64,000 nucleotides of DNA from Botryotinia globosa (Eukaryota; Ascomycota; Leotiomycetes; Helotiales; Sclerotiniaceae), in contig RCSZ01000018.1 in NCBI GenBank assembly GCA_014898425.1, positions 558,001 to 622,000 on the forward strand. Direction: 5' to 3'. The position numbers and the translations under genes are program-made. The notes beneath the pieces were generated by a model. The model did not search any database and had not been told where the DNA came from. It was given only the letters and a program-made list of their open reading frames with translations. This document shows positions 26,001 to 38,142 of the stretch, one piece after another. Numbering within the stretch: position 1 is the stretch's first letter; each line of letters starts with the position of its first letter.

Positions 26001-29000
26001 TCTACTTCTCTTGGTCCGGTGGGCGAATATGTTGAAAAGACCGTCCATACAGATTGACTATCTGATGTATCCAGTTCTTTATGAAATTCAAGATCAGATA
26101 TCTTTACGCAGACATTGACTTCATTGTCATTGATGGGAATAAGACAATTGACGTGGAGACCAGCTACTTGAATGAAGTTGTCCACCGCGATTGGGTCAAT
26201 TATAGTCTTGCGTCCTAAGCCTGAGAACTGACTCTCTTTTGGTAGTCCAATCTTTCCGACAATCTCGTGCTCCCTTGCATAAACATCCCTTACACCTTTA
26301 TAAATTTCGGAATATGTTACTGCCCGAGAAAACCTGTCGTATATCTGCGTTCCTTGGAGGCTTTTCGCCTCGGCATCTGATTGAATAGCCGTGAGGCGAG
26401 TTTGCGGTATCAATCTTTCCGTTCGTGACGTGCTTATTGGGAAACTATCTCGCAGCACTATCTTACCAGTAGCATGTATCACTGGTTGAGATGAATTTCT
26501 CTTTATTGTCGGACCCTGGCTTGAAAATTCGAATAGCCAAGACTCGCCATCTGCTCTGAGACTTAAGGCCACTGATTTATCAAGTGCTTTACCCAATGGA
26601 GCTTTAATCTCAAGGCCTTGTATTTGAGGAAGTATAGGTGTGTCTTGATGTAACTTGTAGTTTTCAAGAATCAGAATCGCAGAGGATGCAAGTTCCATGT
26701 AGAGAGGGGCAGGACAAAGTGGCTGCCCCAGAACTGCATGACCAGTGATATATTTTTGGTATCCTTGCTCGTGTACATTAATCCGAAATTCGGCATGACT
26801 CCTATCTTTGTCATGAAATTTTACAAATGACAGCATGGAATTTGGCCGTTTGGTAAAAGAATCTCCTGGTATTGAAGGTAGAGGCGCGGCGGTCTGAGGT
26901 TCTTTCCATTCCAACCAATGACGTGCCTTCTCAAATTGATAAGGAGGCAGATCAATTCTTTTGTAGTTGTCTTTTTCGCAGCGATGATGAAGCCAAAAGT
27001 GGGCTTTACTTCCAGCTTTCCAAAGTTCAAGTGTCGTATTTGTTAATTGATCTATGACTCTTTCGCTGTCTATTTTGATATCCAAAAACTGGTGCAATTT
27101 AACAGTAGATGTTCCCGACTTGAGTGCTCTCCTAGCCATTTTGGTGATGGCTGATCCAGAACCAACATCTAGCCATGTGCAGGGACCAAAATTGTGATCG
27201 ATACGTTCAACTGCGTTGCCAAAGTAGACTCCTGTTCTCGTGTGTTTAACAACCAGTTCGGGACTAGGAGTTGACCATGCTTCATTTTCAGAGCATGTTT
27301 CAATGTGAATTTTGGGTTTGCTGAACTCCAAGCCTTTCATGATTTCCATGTACTCAGGTAGAAGAACATCGGTTAATGAGGAGTGATATCCGTGGGTAAC
27401 ATCCAATTTTCTTGCTTTGAGTGACGAAAACTCCACTGTGTTGTTCTTGAGGATTTCTTCGACCTTTGCAATAGCGAGATGGGTACCGACCAAAACAAAG
27501 CTTGTCGGGCCGTTGTAACACGCAATTTCGACTTCAAACGCGAGCCCTTGCTTTCTTGTCAAGCCAATAAGATTATCCAGAGTATCTCGATCTGTTTCGA
27601 CAGCCAGCATAGAACCGTTATCATGGCCCCATAACTTCTCAACCAATTCAGCACGACCAACAACGAGCTTCAAACCATCCTCCAGAGAGAGAGACCCTGC
27701 AACCGTCAACGCTGTCAATTGTCCAAAGCTATGACCGATCAGTGCGCTAGCTTGGATACCGGAATCTAGCCACGTCTTAGCAGCGCTATATTGCAAGACG
27801 AACAGTTTAGTGTGAAGATTGACTGTGCTAGGATCAGGACTGGAGTCGAAGATACTAGGGAATACGGAATTCTTTCCCAAGAACCGCAGAGCCTCATTGC
27901 AATCATCAACATGACGACGGAAGAGTGTCGATTGATTGTATAGATTCCGATCCACAGAAGCTGTAGCGCTTGTTTGTCCACCGAAGCACAATATTACCGG
28001 CTTGACCTTCTGAGGGAGGGTGAAGTGGCCTGCCATACTGTTTGTCAGCGCATTATCGAGATCGCTAAGGTCTGAAACTGCCACCGTGAAAACGTTGGTA
28101 AAATTCCAGTTCTGAGTTTCTGCTAGGCCATAAGAAAAATCGCGCAAAGCAATAGAGTTTTGACAGAGCTGGGGAACTTGGGTTTTTAGACGATCGCAAT
28201 AGGCTGCCAAACTTCCAGGAGAATTTGCAGATACCCTGATAGGATATTCAGCTGTCATAGATGAACCCTCTGGGCCGCTAAGATGACGAGACTTTAGAGC
28301 TTGGGAAGGTGGTTCAACCACGACTATAGATGCATTGCTCCCAGATGCACCGTAGTTGTTGATGCTGGCGATACGGTGGCCAGCTTCCCATGGTGTTGTT
28401 TGAAGGGGGATTTTCATTTTGTCCGGTTCCAAAGCTTTTATCTTGGGGTTTAAGGACGAATGGTTTGCTTGTTTTGGTATCGATTTGTACTTCATCATTA
28501 GAAGGACTTTAATTAATGACGCAACACCCGAAGCACCTTCCAGATGACCAATATTGCCTTTCACCGATGCTACATGTAATGGTATCGATCGGTGTGCTCC
28601 GCCAAATACTTTGCGGATTGCATCTATTTCTATTGGATCTCTGTTTTGAGTCAGATCCTGAACCATAAAGCCTGGCAATATTGCAGAAGATGTAGATTTC
28701 CAAGATTATTGAAGAAGAAGAGATAAACCTACCCGACCGGAGTTCCTGTCCCATGAGCTTCAACGTATGTGAACTCCGACGGACTGGAGCCTGCAAGTGC
28801 CGCCACCTTCTCGAACAACACCGACTGAGATTCTAAATTTGGCACCGTAATACTCGTGGAATTCATACTCTGAGTAACAGCAGATCCAGCAATAACTCCT
28901 AAGATAGGGTCACCGTCTGCAATCGCATTCTCCAATCGTTTCAACACAACGATTCCCACACCCTCTCCTCTACAATATCCATCGGCCCCCGAATCGAACG

Positions 29001-31039
29001 GCTTTGTCGCGCCAGTCGGACTCAAAAATGACGCTGCCCCCAAATTTTCGTAAAAGTAAGGACTAGTATATAGAGAAACACCTCCTGCTAGAGCCGCTGA
29101 ACAGTCGCCGGCCTGCAGAGATTTACATGCGGCGTCAATTGCAACGGCTGAAGAAGAGCAAGCTGTGTCGTAGATCACTGAAGGCCCTGTGAAACCGAAG
29201 AAATGACTGACTTTTCCACTGAGAAATGCTCGTAAACTGCCTAAAGATGAAAATGCATTTGGTGGATGTGAAGCAATATTATCGTTGTAGTCAGAACCGC
29301 AAACTCCGAAAAAACATCCCACATCATTTTGCTCATCGCCTCCTTCTCTTTGAGACATTGATTGCCGGCCAAAATATCCACTGGATGAGAGAGCATTATA
29401 AGAACACTCAAGTAAGAATCTTTGTTGTGGATCCATGGACGCCGCTTCTCGAGGAGATTTCTGGAAAAACCTATGATCAAATGCATCAATATCATCCACG
29501 AAATTGCCATAGAATGGCTGATTCGAAAACCTCCTCAAACCTTCGACAGGGAATCTGCCATCTGGTATCGCTCGAAGTAATGACTTGCCTTCAGTCAAGA
29601 TATCCCAAAATTCTTCGGGTGAATTTGCTCCAGGAAATTTGCACGAGTACCCAACCACTGCAATCGAGTGTTTGGGATAGACATGCTCTTTCGGTGGACG
29701 AGACTGCAGAATATCTTCTTGCAAAGGAGGATTAATGGTATGGGATCCATTATCAGGAAGGAACTTGCTAAGCTTTACGACTTTGAGATCAAATTCACGA
29801 ACAAGCCGGCTTGGGATGCAATCGACGAACCCGACTTGGAGAACATGTCTCTTTTGACTTGCATCCAATTGAGCGACTGTGTTTGAAATGGTCGCATACC
29901 ATTTCGATTGCCTTGAAAGCAATGAAACCAGCGCTATTTCATGAAGTGGTCCTTCACGTATTTCTTGTCCATCCTCACCTGTTCTCAAAGCGGTCCGAAG
30001 ACTTTCTGCTTGGGGGAATTGTAAAGATTCCGTTGATGCACATAGTTGAATGAGTTTCTGACAAACGTTTACTTGAACAGATGAATGGAAACGACCGAAG
30101 ACAACCAATGGTATTACGCTATACCCTTGATCCAGCAAGGCTTTTGATATGGGATCACGAAGTTTCTGGGGAAGTGTTATCGTGATTTTGGTTTTGTCGG
30201 AGATAACAGAAATATAAGCCTACATAAGCACAGCCACCAGAGATTAGCACACAACCTTGGAAACCTTCCATTCTCCGAGAATTTCACATGGAGCTGGACG
30301 GGAGCTGGAGAACCTTGGAATTCAACGGTATTAAGTGTGGCTTTGTGACGCTAGCCACATAATTGTGCACTAGAAAGACCTCGGGACGACTTACTTCTGG
30401 AAAATCCTTCAAGAACTCGTAAACATCGCAAACGGGTTTATTCTTCTCACTCCAAGAAACCATAACAGCCGTTGTCAGATTCTCTCCCGCACTCGACTGA
30501 TCTAGATCAACATAAGCGCCTATACAAAGAGCAAGTCGCAAGGCATTTGAACATAGTTTGACCAAAGTGTCTTCGTCCGAAGCACATGTCACAGCGGCTG
30601 CGGTCAAAAACCCGATACAGAAGCCCTGGGCCCCAATCGGAGTCGCAGATGCAAGGAAATTATCATATGCGTGAACAGGCCCATAGTGGGTCTCGAGATA
30701 ATTGAAAAACTGCACAACGTGGATGATGACTGTAAGGGGCGTGCAAACCATGTTCGGTAAATCTCGATTCATTGGCTCTGGTACTAATGAACCAGTCTCT
30801 AGCCATTGAATCAGGAAGGTGCAGTATTCTACTGCGGGTAGTTTCTGCAGAGAAGAATCATGAGCGAGTAGTGTTGGTAAGAAGTCGGAAAGCTCTGCAA
30901 TGGCGTTGTAAAATGGCTTTAGGCGTTTGTTAGACACTAAAGAGTTTCTAACGGCGGAGAGATGGACCGCGTCAAAGGAATTCGTCTGTGGTCCAAAGAC
31001 CAGCGTTGAATGTTGAAGATTCATGCTCACTAGCGACAT
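23051..31039 (-). CDS. Non-reducing polyketide synthase, SAT-KS-AT-PT-ACP-CMeT-esterase/TE
   Basis: Five exons (31039 to about 30396; 30221 to about 28735; about 28657-24113; about 24049-23674; about 23620-23051) give roughly 2,540 residues without an in-frame stop. Domains and visible key residues, in order and approximate: SAT with the GFCIG active-site motif near 140; KS with DTACSSS near 570, EAHGTGTPVG at the second splice site and KGNIGHLEG; AT with IGHSFGQ near 1018; product template with a hot-dog His (GHAVLG, about 1349) and an Asp in DPIAVDNF; a single ACP with EGLDSLLAIEL near 1726; a C-methyltransferase with the SAM motif LEIGGGTGGTT near 2012; and a C-terminal alpha/beta hydrolase with HGGGH (about 2234), GWSTGG nucleophile (about 2312), GTEDDLIPW and ASGHLFD. 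Established knowledge: this layout is shared by fungal synthases making C-methylated orsellinic acids (5-methyl- or 3,5-dimethylorsellinate). The exact product, starter unit and number of methylations are inference. All catalytic residues I can check are present. Confidence 0.95.
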
Positions 31040-31924
31040 GGTATTGTTGAAATCAAATTAGCGTTTGTGTAACACCGTGATCAATAATCGAGTACGAGAG
31101 TCTTGAATATAGCTTGTCATTGACCCCTCAACAATCCAGTCAGTGGTGGGTATATTCTGAGGCGATAATCAGTGTTAATCGACCAGTTCGAGGCGATTGT
31201 CAGTCCAGGGCAGGCTATCAGTACAATATGCCAACGCCTAGCAGATTATCCCGATTCACCTATGTCGACCGGTGGTAGGATTAAATGCTCCTGTTGAATG
31301 CAAGGAAAAGAAATACAAACTACGAAAGTATCAAATGGAAAGTTCGACATAATATATGTATGCTCACTCACCTATCTGCTATTTGGCCTCATAAACTTTG
31401 ACAAATTCATCACAGTTAGATTATGAGGCACATCACTCGGGTTTTCTTCCAGGGGAAATAGCTTCTGTCTCCCTGGTTGAATACTCCGCTCCCTTATCGA
31501 ATCTTACTGGAGCTGATCTCCTCAACGGCAGAGCGGAGTTGGTGATAAGAAGCCTTGCGCTGTCAGAGTATGATGGAGGCGTGTTGGTGGTCGTGTTGGT
31601 CTTGGTATTTTATGTACTCCGTACTCGTTTACTTGGAAGAATCCCGGATACAACCGTCTTGGTGGGCATGGGTTCGCAGGCTCGTTACTAAATCGCGTAA
31701 TCAACGGCTTTGGTTGAGCTGATACTGAGTATACGTGATTATAACGCGCAGTTGAGGCAAAAGTAAACCATGTACAGGTAGACCAATTGGGGCCACAGAT
31801 TCTCTAGATCTTTTGTTCAATCATATACATTAGGGTATAATTGCTTCTGCGGCTCTCATAATTACATGTTGTACACTCGAGGGGTAACCGTTCCCTTCCA
31901 TGGCCGAAATACATATAAAATCAA
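31040..31924. other. Upstream region of the polyketide synthase
   Basis: This spacer contains the synthase promoter. Open frames here are short and overlap on both strands without protein character. I see no conserved operator that I can name. Confidence 0.5.
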
Positions 31925-33185
31925 TTACCTGCCCATTCCTACAGAATGCGGTCTTTCCCTCTCTCCTATAGATAGAGAGTCGCTGTGTTCCTGTATTGTC
32001 GATGTCCTCTGGCCTTCCAAGTCTACTTCTCTCCCAGGCAATGGTGAAGCCAATGGCTTCATATCGTAGGCCACTCCGTCATGTTGATGGGCTGTGGCTC
32101 TAGATCGCCCACTACTAAACTGTATGTACGACGAACTCGACGTCTTCGTCTTGCCGGTCTTTTTTGAGATGTAACGATCCCAAAGAATTTTCAATGGTGG
32201 TATGCTTCCACAAACTATCAGAATAAATGCCTCAGCGCCACTCCAAACGAACAAATCGTACGTTGCCCCTATATAAATGTTAGAATTCTCGACTTTCGCG
32301 CTTGCTTGTAAAATGGAAGCCTTACAGGTGATATCTGCTCGAGCACTGAGTTCCGTCAAATAAGATATCTTGATTGATCCGCAAATCGCAGCTCTAAAAT
32401 TAATGTGGTTAGCTGGGACTTTCTCAATGGAGTGAGAACTGTAACAGGTCACATACATAATACCTCCTCCCAAGAGTGCACAGATTCCAATCTTTTTCCT
32501 CAAGCTCATTTTCAACCTCCCAGAGAACATTATGGGAGAAATAGCAAGAAGCGCATCGATGAAGACAAGCTAGGTAGCGCAGAAGATCGCGAAATCCGAT
32601 TGAACTTTTGGCTCCTAGCAGGCATGTGGGACAGTTGGGTCCCAAAGTGCCTTTGCAGGTGTGCATTGAACGTATGTCAACACAATATCGACGAAGACGA
32701 AGACGAGGCAAGAGATGATGCAAAACCAAAGGAACGGCTTTGGCCATTTCGGAGTGGGCGAAAGGAGTCTCATTATCAAGAAAGCGACCGATACTTTCCC
32801 CATGCAAATTGCTAGAATAACAAAGGGCTGTAGTAACCAGGTCATTGTGATCGCGAATCCTTGCTCTGCGGGAGGAATTTAATACAGATGCCTATCGCCG
32901 CCATGTAGAGCCTGGACAGTGACAAACCCACAGAAAACGAGAAAACTAACAGAATCATGGTTAACAAGAGCCATGATTGATGGGTACCAATAACAATACA
33001 TACTTGATCAAAGTACAAAGCATAATCCAATCATCTTTCCCAAGCGCTTTGATCGTAATTCTGGCCTAAAACCTCAAAGCGACCACAATGCAAGAAATGG
33101 CAGCTTTCACCCACATAATTGCCATGATAATTGGTCCTCTATCGACATCTCCTCCAGCTGGGGCCTCCATTGTCAAGTTAGCCAT
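31925..33185 (-). pseudogene. Decayed rhodopsin-like (PTH11-type) integral membrane protein
   Basis: The remains follow the fungal rhodopsin-like layout: an N-terminal segment from MANLTMEAPAGG with a first helix (IMWVKAAISCIVVALRF), then ITIKALGKDDWIML, a family-typical IPPAEQGFAITMTWLLQPF, AFLIMRLLSPTPKWPKP, DALLAISPIMFSGRLK and ATYDLFVWSGAEAF, ending in a polar tail. Three in-frame stops break it: TAA at 32879-32881 where tyrosine is expected, TAG at 32615-32617 and TAG at 32570-32572 where tryptophan codons are likely. Introns near 32950-33004, 32430-32455 and 32285-32327 are still recognisable, so it decayed recently after a normal gene history. It sits just upstream of the polyketide synthase on the same strand. 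A related intact gene lies at 42312-43624. Confidence 0.78.
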
Positions 33186-34191
33186 CTTGAATCCGCGTGC
33201 CGAATTGCTGGAAAGTAGATATAAACTTTTCCCTAAGATCGGATCAGTCAAACAAGTCAATGATCACCATTTGTGGAAATCAACATCTATCTATGTGATG
33301 TGTAAGCATGGCTGGTGTGATAGTGTATAAGAATAGCACAAATGGAGGAAATTATAATGCTCCTTCGATCCTCTTGCACACAAATTCAGCACGTTAGCAA
33401 AACCGAACATAAGACTTGTGCGTGTATCGAATATGGGAAAGTTGGACCTAGAGATGTGACTGTTGCCATGCCATGCCGAGCTGTCCAGGTGTCCCAATAT
33501 GGTATCCATTCACGAAGGGAGATGGGGTGAGGAGATCTGACAACCAGACTCGGGTTACAACAATGGCACAGTCTATGCGCCACCCAATCGCTCGACATAG
33601 ACAGAAACTGCGCCTATTGTTACGAGTACCTAGTCATATTACCAAGAGTGGCCATTCAACTCCGCGGCTAGAGCGATACTTGCAGAGAATGGTATGCAGC
33701 GTAAGAAAGATATTCTCTGGGCCCGTCCGTGCTGGGAATATCACCATTGAGGACATTTCCTAGAGAGGAAACAGCATGTGGCAGTCCTGAGATTTCGGGT
33801 ACACCGACACAGAGCAGAGACCGAACAGAGAATGTGTATATCCCACTCTATTGAGCCATGAAGTCGAAAGTGGATTGTGCGGAGAGAGAAGTAGCCCTCA
33901 TTCTGAACACACACAGACGAGAGTACGTCGTAATTTATTCTCTTCGCCACTCTAATATAGAAACACTCAGTGGTACTATTGTCCCGTCATCTTATCACTT
34001 CACAAAAGATGGCATTCGCATCTGAAGAAAATGATTGATGTGTGGCACTTAATAGTGCTTGCATAAAACCTGTCGTAAATGCTATGGGGCTGACCGCCGA
34101 TATTATATCAATAAGCCGTACCTAGTAACGCATATCGAAGCCCACAATTTATAATGTGTTGCCTAGAGCGCTATGCTGAAATGATCAATAC

Positions 34192-34220
34192 ATCACCTCA
34201 CAAAATTATTGTGAGGTGAT
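34192..34220. repeat. Perfect 12-base inverted repeat with 5-base loop
   Basis: ATCACCTCACAA is followed, after AATTA, by its reverse complement TTGTGAGGTGAT. In RNA or single-stranded DNA this would form a strong hairpin. It is not next to a gene end, so a terminator role is not obvious; it may be a relic of a small inverted-repeat element. Confidence 0.9.
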
Positions 34221-34310
34221 TGACATACTCCGTAAAGTTCTACGCCGTTTCACCCCAGTATGTGCCTCGACGATCGAAACGTGGCCTTGCAACCCTCTCA
34301 GCGATAGACT

Positions 34311-34334
34311 GTCACACAGTCACACAGTCACACA
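34311..34334. repeat. Three tandem copies of GTCACACA
   Basis: Three exact 8-base units lie about 90 bases after the hairpin. It is a minor simple repeat in a gene-free spacer. Confidence 0.9.
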
Positions 34335-35481
34335 GTAGAGTGACATGGAACGAATAAAATCAAATGAAGGAGGGGAATGGCAACTTCCGACTGCAACTTT
34401 GCAACGTGCTTTGGATATTCCAGACTTTTCTAAACTGCAGCGAAACCAAAATGCTATTATAAGCTTGAACATATAATTGGAAGGATCGCCGAGACCTGCT
34501 TATGCTTGATGCTGATAACCTTCGAAAAGAAATCCTGGGAGTCTAATAAGCTTCCATAATCATCGCGAGAAAAGGGCTTCTTCAACTTCCCTTATTGGTT
34601 GAATTTACACCAAAATAAGCTGACATACGTATTCTGTAATTGCTCACCATCGTCTTATTGTAACCCTCAAAGGGTTTCTTACAAGCGAAGGTTACAACGT
34701 AAAGGTGTACTATTGGATCCAAAGAAGCAAAATAGACACGTCCCCCAGCCACCCCCAGTACCAGCCAGCTTCATGGTTAAGAATGCTTAATCAATGCAAT
34801 ATTATAGGTCATTATACCCTTGAATACTTGATTTGGGACGACAATTGGAAAAATGGGCGATTTTCAATTTACCCCTTGTCCCAAGGCCGAGGCACTGTCT
34901 TTTACCCCACGCTTCAACTCCTTAGCTCCACGTTCAAACATCAAAGATTAGATATGAACATCATCAAGGGTGAGGTCGCCGATCTTTGGATTTTATGCTT
35001 ATCAAAGGTATCATCAAATGGCCTGCCGCCCAGGTATGTGGTAAATGATATAGAAACGGAGATTACAAGCAAATCTCGTGTCTGCAGTTGTGATATGGGA
35101 TTTCAGATACCGGCCTGGCTAGCGGTGACATGGACGTCTTGATGCCGGAGGTCGTAATTCACGATTGATCTGGAACAAGGGCTGTATGCTGTCATGCGGC
35201 GTGATAACATCTGAAAGATACGACCAAGAAGGAGATTGATTCCGGCGGTATTGTGACTGTAGAGAGGTCTATGTTGCAACAAACTCAATTCTCCCCACTA
35301 AACTGGCGATGGCATTTCTTGCCTATCAAGTCTGTGAGGTCTAAAATTGGTGAGCAGGCGAGGCTCTGAGACGGGCTGTCAACGTCGACCCTTGGGTTGC
35401 TTATTCGGTACGAGGTGAGAGATTGCTAAACATTTCGAATCAGAACGAATACCTCGCCTCCCAACCGTTGGCCTTTTTTGG

Positions 35482-35494
35482 TATATATATATAT
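35482..35494 (+). promoter_or_regulatory. TATA-like tract before the O-methyltransferase
   Basis: An alternating TATATATATATAT run begins about 136 bases before the methyltransferase ATG, a plausible distance for a fungal TATA element. Position and sequence are the only evidence. Confidence 0.35.
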
Positions 35495-35617
35495 GTAAGT
35501 CCCGAGGACTGCATCCAAGTTGTCATTGACGTTCTGAATATCTTCCTTTTAGATACAACCGTTGTACCTCTCGAAACTCAAGATTTCCGTGACATTACTT
35601 TAAAACAAAATATCAAG

Positions 35618-37070
35618 ATGGGTGCTGTTGGAGATCTCGAACTTGCGCTTTCCAGAATCACGGAGGCAGCCAAGATTGCTGATGAAAACACGCGCAAGAA
35701 TCTCATTAATCAACTTCGAAAAGCGGCTGTGTCCCTTGAGGCTTCTGGCGAAATCATTCAGCGTCTCCTCTACCTCGTATGTGTCCATGCTTGACGTATG
35801 ATATTCATATAACCACTTGCTGATGCGTTCCCTTTCAAGGCAATTCAACCCGCACTTTGCCGTGCTGGTAATGATCTCGATCTCTTCAAGATTTTAGCCG
35901 ATAACGACGGTCCCATGACTACAATAGAATTGGCAGAGAAAACCAAATGTGACCCTCTGCTTTTAAGTATGTTTCTACCCGACGAAGATATTTACCAGGC
36001 TCTAACGACTGTAGGTCGAATTTTGAGGTTCTTGACATCAACAGACATCGTAACAGAGGTCGGAGAAGAGACATTTGTCGCAGACAATATCACAAAAGCA
36101 CTTGCAAAACCTGGCCTTAAAGCTGGAATGAACCACACGTGAGTACATTATCGCAATCAAATATACATGTATTAAGACAATCCGCCTCTAGCTTCGATAG
36201 CGTTGGCCCAGCATTTCTGGCCCTCCCAGAATTTTTCAAGGCTGCTGGATACAAGAACCATGCTGATGCATCATACTCACCATTACACATGGGACACCGC
36301 ACAGATCTCACATTGTTCGAATGATTCCAGCAAAATCCAGAGAAACTCGGCTTCTTCATGGAGTGGATGGCGGCTCAGCGAGAAGGAATGGATGTCTGGT
36401 TAGACTTGTTCCCCTTCGAGGAATATGTCAAGAACCTTGACCCAGCCCAAGTCATGTTTGTTCACGTCGGTGGTGGAATTGGTAACAAATGCTTAGAACT
36501 TATGACTAGATTCCCTGCCCTTAGGGGCGAGGTTATTCTTGAGGACCTTCCAATAACTTTGAAGCATGCTTTATCCATCGATGGCGTAAAAGCCATATCA
36601 CATGATTTCTTCACACCAGAACAAATCAAGAGTACGAACTTCAATAATGCAAGAATCTTATCGATTGTACTATACTGACTGTGAAACTAGATGCCAGATT
36701 TTACTACATGCGTAACGTAACATAAGTGATATTCTCCATGATGAGCACGCCGGAATAAAATGACTAACCTTTCACAATATAGATTTTGCATGACTGGCCA
36801 GATGAAAAGTGTAAGATCATGTTGGACCATCTCCGTGAGGCAATGGGCCCAAATTCTGCCATCTTGATTGATGAAATGGTTCTTCCCAACAGTGGCACCA
36901 ATTTCCAGGCCATGAACATTGACTTCACTATGATGGCAGCTTTGTCGGCAATGGAGCGTACTCAAAGTCAATGGGAGAAGGTCTTAGACTCAGCTGGTCT
37001 AAAAGTATTGAAGACCTATACCTATACCGAGTCTTTAAGAGACAGTGTCCAAATTGTCGTGGCAAAATAG
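35618..37070 (+). pseudogene. SAM-dependent O-methyltransferase interrupted by one in-frame TGA
   Basis: The gene resembles fungal class I O-methyltransferases of secondary metabolism. Exon 1 starts [19 protein letters not shown] and splices (GTATGT..AAG) to AIQPALCRAGNDLDLFKILAD. Further introns at about 36138-36191, 36634-36691 and 36717-36781 restore FDSVGPAFLALPEFF, IKNARFYYMRN and ILHDWPDEKCKIML. The SAM motif VHVGGGIGNKCLEL, the catalytic HDWPDEK region and the C-terminal MAALSAMERTQSQWEKVLDSAGL are all present. At 36322-36324 a TGA stands where the family has tryptophan (LTLFE-stop-FQQNPEKLG). The frame is open on both sides and no intron removes it, so a TGG to TGA change is the simplest reading. 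Translation would stop about 60% before the end, ahead of the SAM site. All splice sites are intact, so the break is recent, or the position is a sequencing error. Confidence 0.82.
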
Positions 37071-38142
37071 AGGATTTGAATAATTTATGGATGAAGAATC
37101 TGCCTTTGTATAATGCCATTCATCATCTTGCATGGAGGGGGCTCATTTGGTGGACAATGTACATAGTAATTCTGTTTAATCGATCAAATGGTACCCGTCA
37201 TAAAGTGATGTGAAATTTGTAATAATGATTTGATATACTCTGAGTGAATGAGTGATCTAGGGAGTCTTTTGGGGACAACAAATACCTGCGGAATCCGATC
37301 GCCAGTGCATATTGTGATATATAGCCGCCTATCGTAACATTTCACTACCTACCTAGGTATTGAAAGTGTGTCTCGGGTAGCACAAAGCCTAATTAGGTAG
37401 CGAGTTAATAAATCACTCTGCAGACCAATCAAATGATGAGTTCAAGCCGTTAATAATTATGAATGGATTATAAAAGTAATCTGCAATGAAAAGTTACGAT
37501 TAGCAGTGAGATACTGCGATTTGAGGCTAGATAGTTCACACGATATATAGGAATCTGTCTCAATACATACTGTGTGATTTTGTTTGCTTGTTAGAGGTCT
37601 CGGTTGAGGTGGGGTGGTGACCAAATACACTGCCGACCATAAAAAGCGACATAACATTTCAGGTTTTGATATCATTTGGTAGGGCATTCAGGCCCACGGT
37701 CGCACGGGTTAATCTCCTCTTTATAAGCATTGTCCTACCATCACCATTACCATCTGTAATCCGCAGTTAAGTCTTCATTTACGAACTTCAATTCATTTAG
37801 CCCTGACGTCTGGTACATATGAAAAAAGGTTCGAGGTGAGGCGCTCCGATCGTTGCGCAGATGCTATTCTCTGTTGATTCATGTGTCGTCCAGTCGGTAC
37901 CTTGCTGCGTCTGAATGAGATATACAGGTGCGCTCCTCTAATGATGTAATATCGACTAAATGCGTTGTGTGGTTGCGTTCCTGTACCTCTATCAATTGGT
38001 TGTGATGGAAACGCGAGGAATGCGGGGTTACAACAATAGCGAATGCACCGAATGTATTCTTTATTCTCACTCTTACACTCGAATTGTTGTACCCAAGTGT
38101 CATCACACTGTCGCTTTCACTAGAATAGCGATTCAACAAGCC
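37071..38142. other. Intergenic stretch, nothing seen
   Basis: No gene, repeat or RNA is recognised. It contains the upstream region of the conserved hypothetical gene at 38143. Confidence 0.5.

Larger units (their letters stand above)
33186..35617. other. Gene-free stretch with hairpin and octamer repeats
   Basis: No gene can be supported. The stretch includes a 12-base perfect inverted repeat at 34192-34220, a three-copy octamer at 34311-34334 and a TATA-rich tract near 35482 ahead of the O-methyltransferase. Confidence 0.5.
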
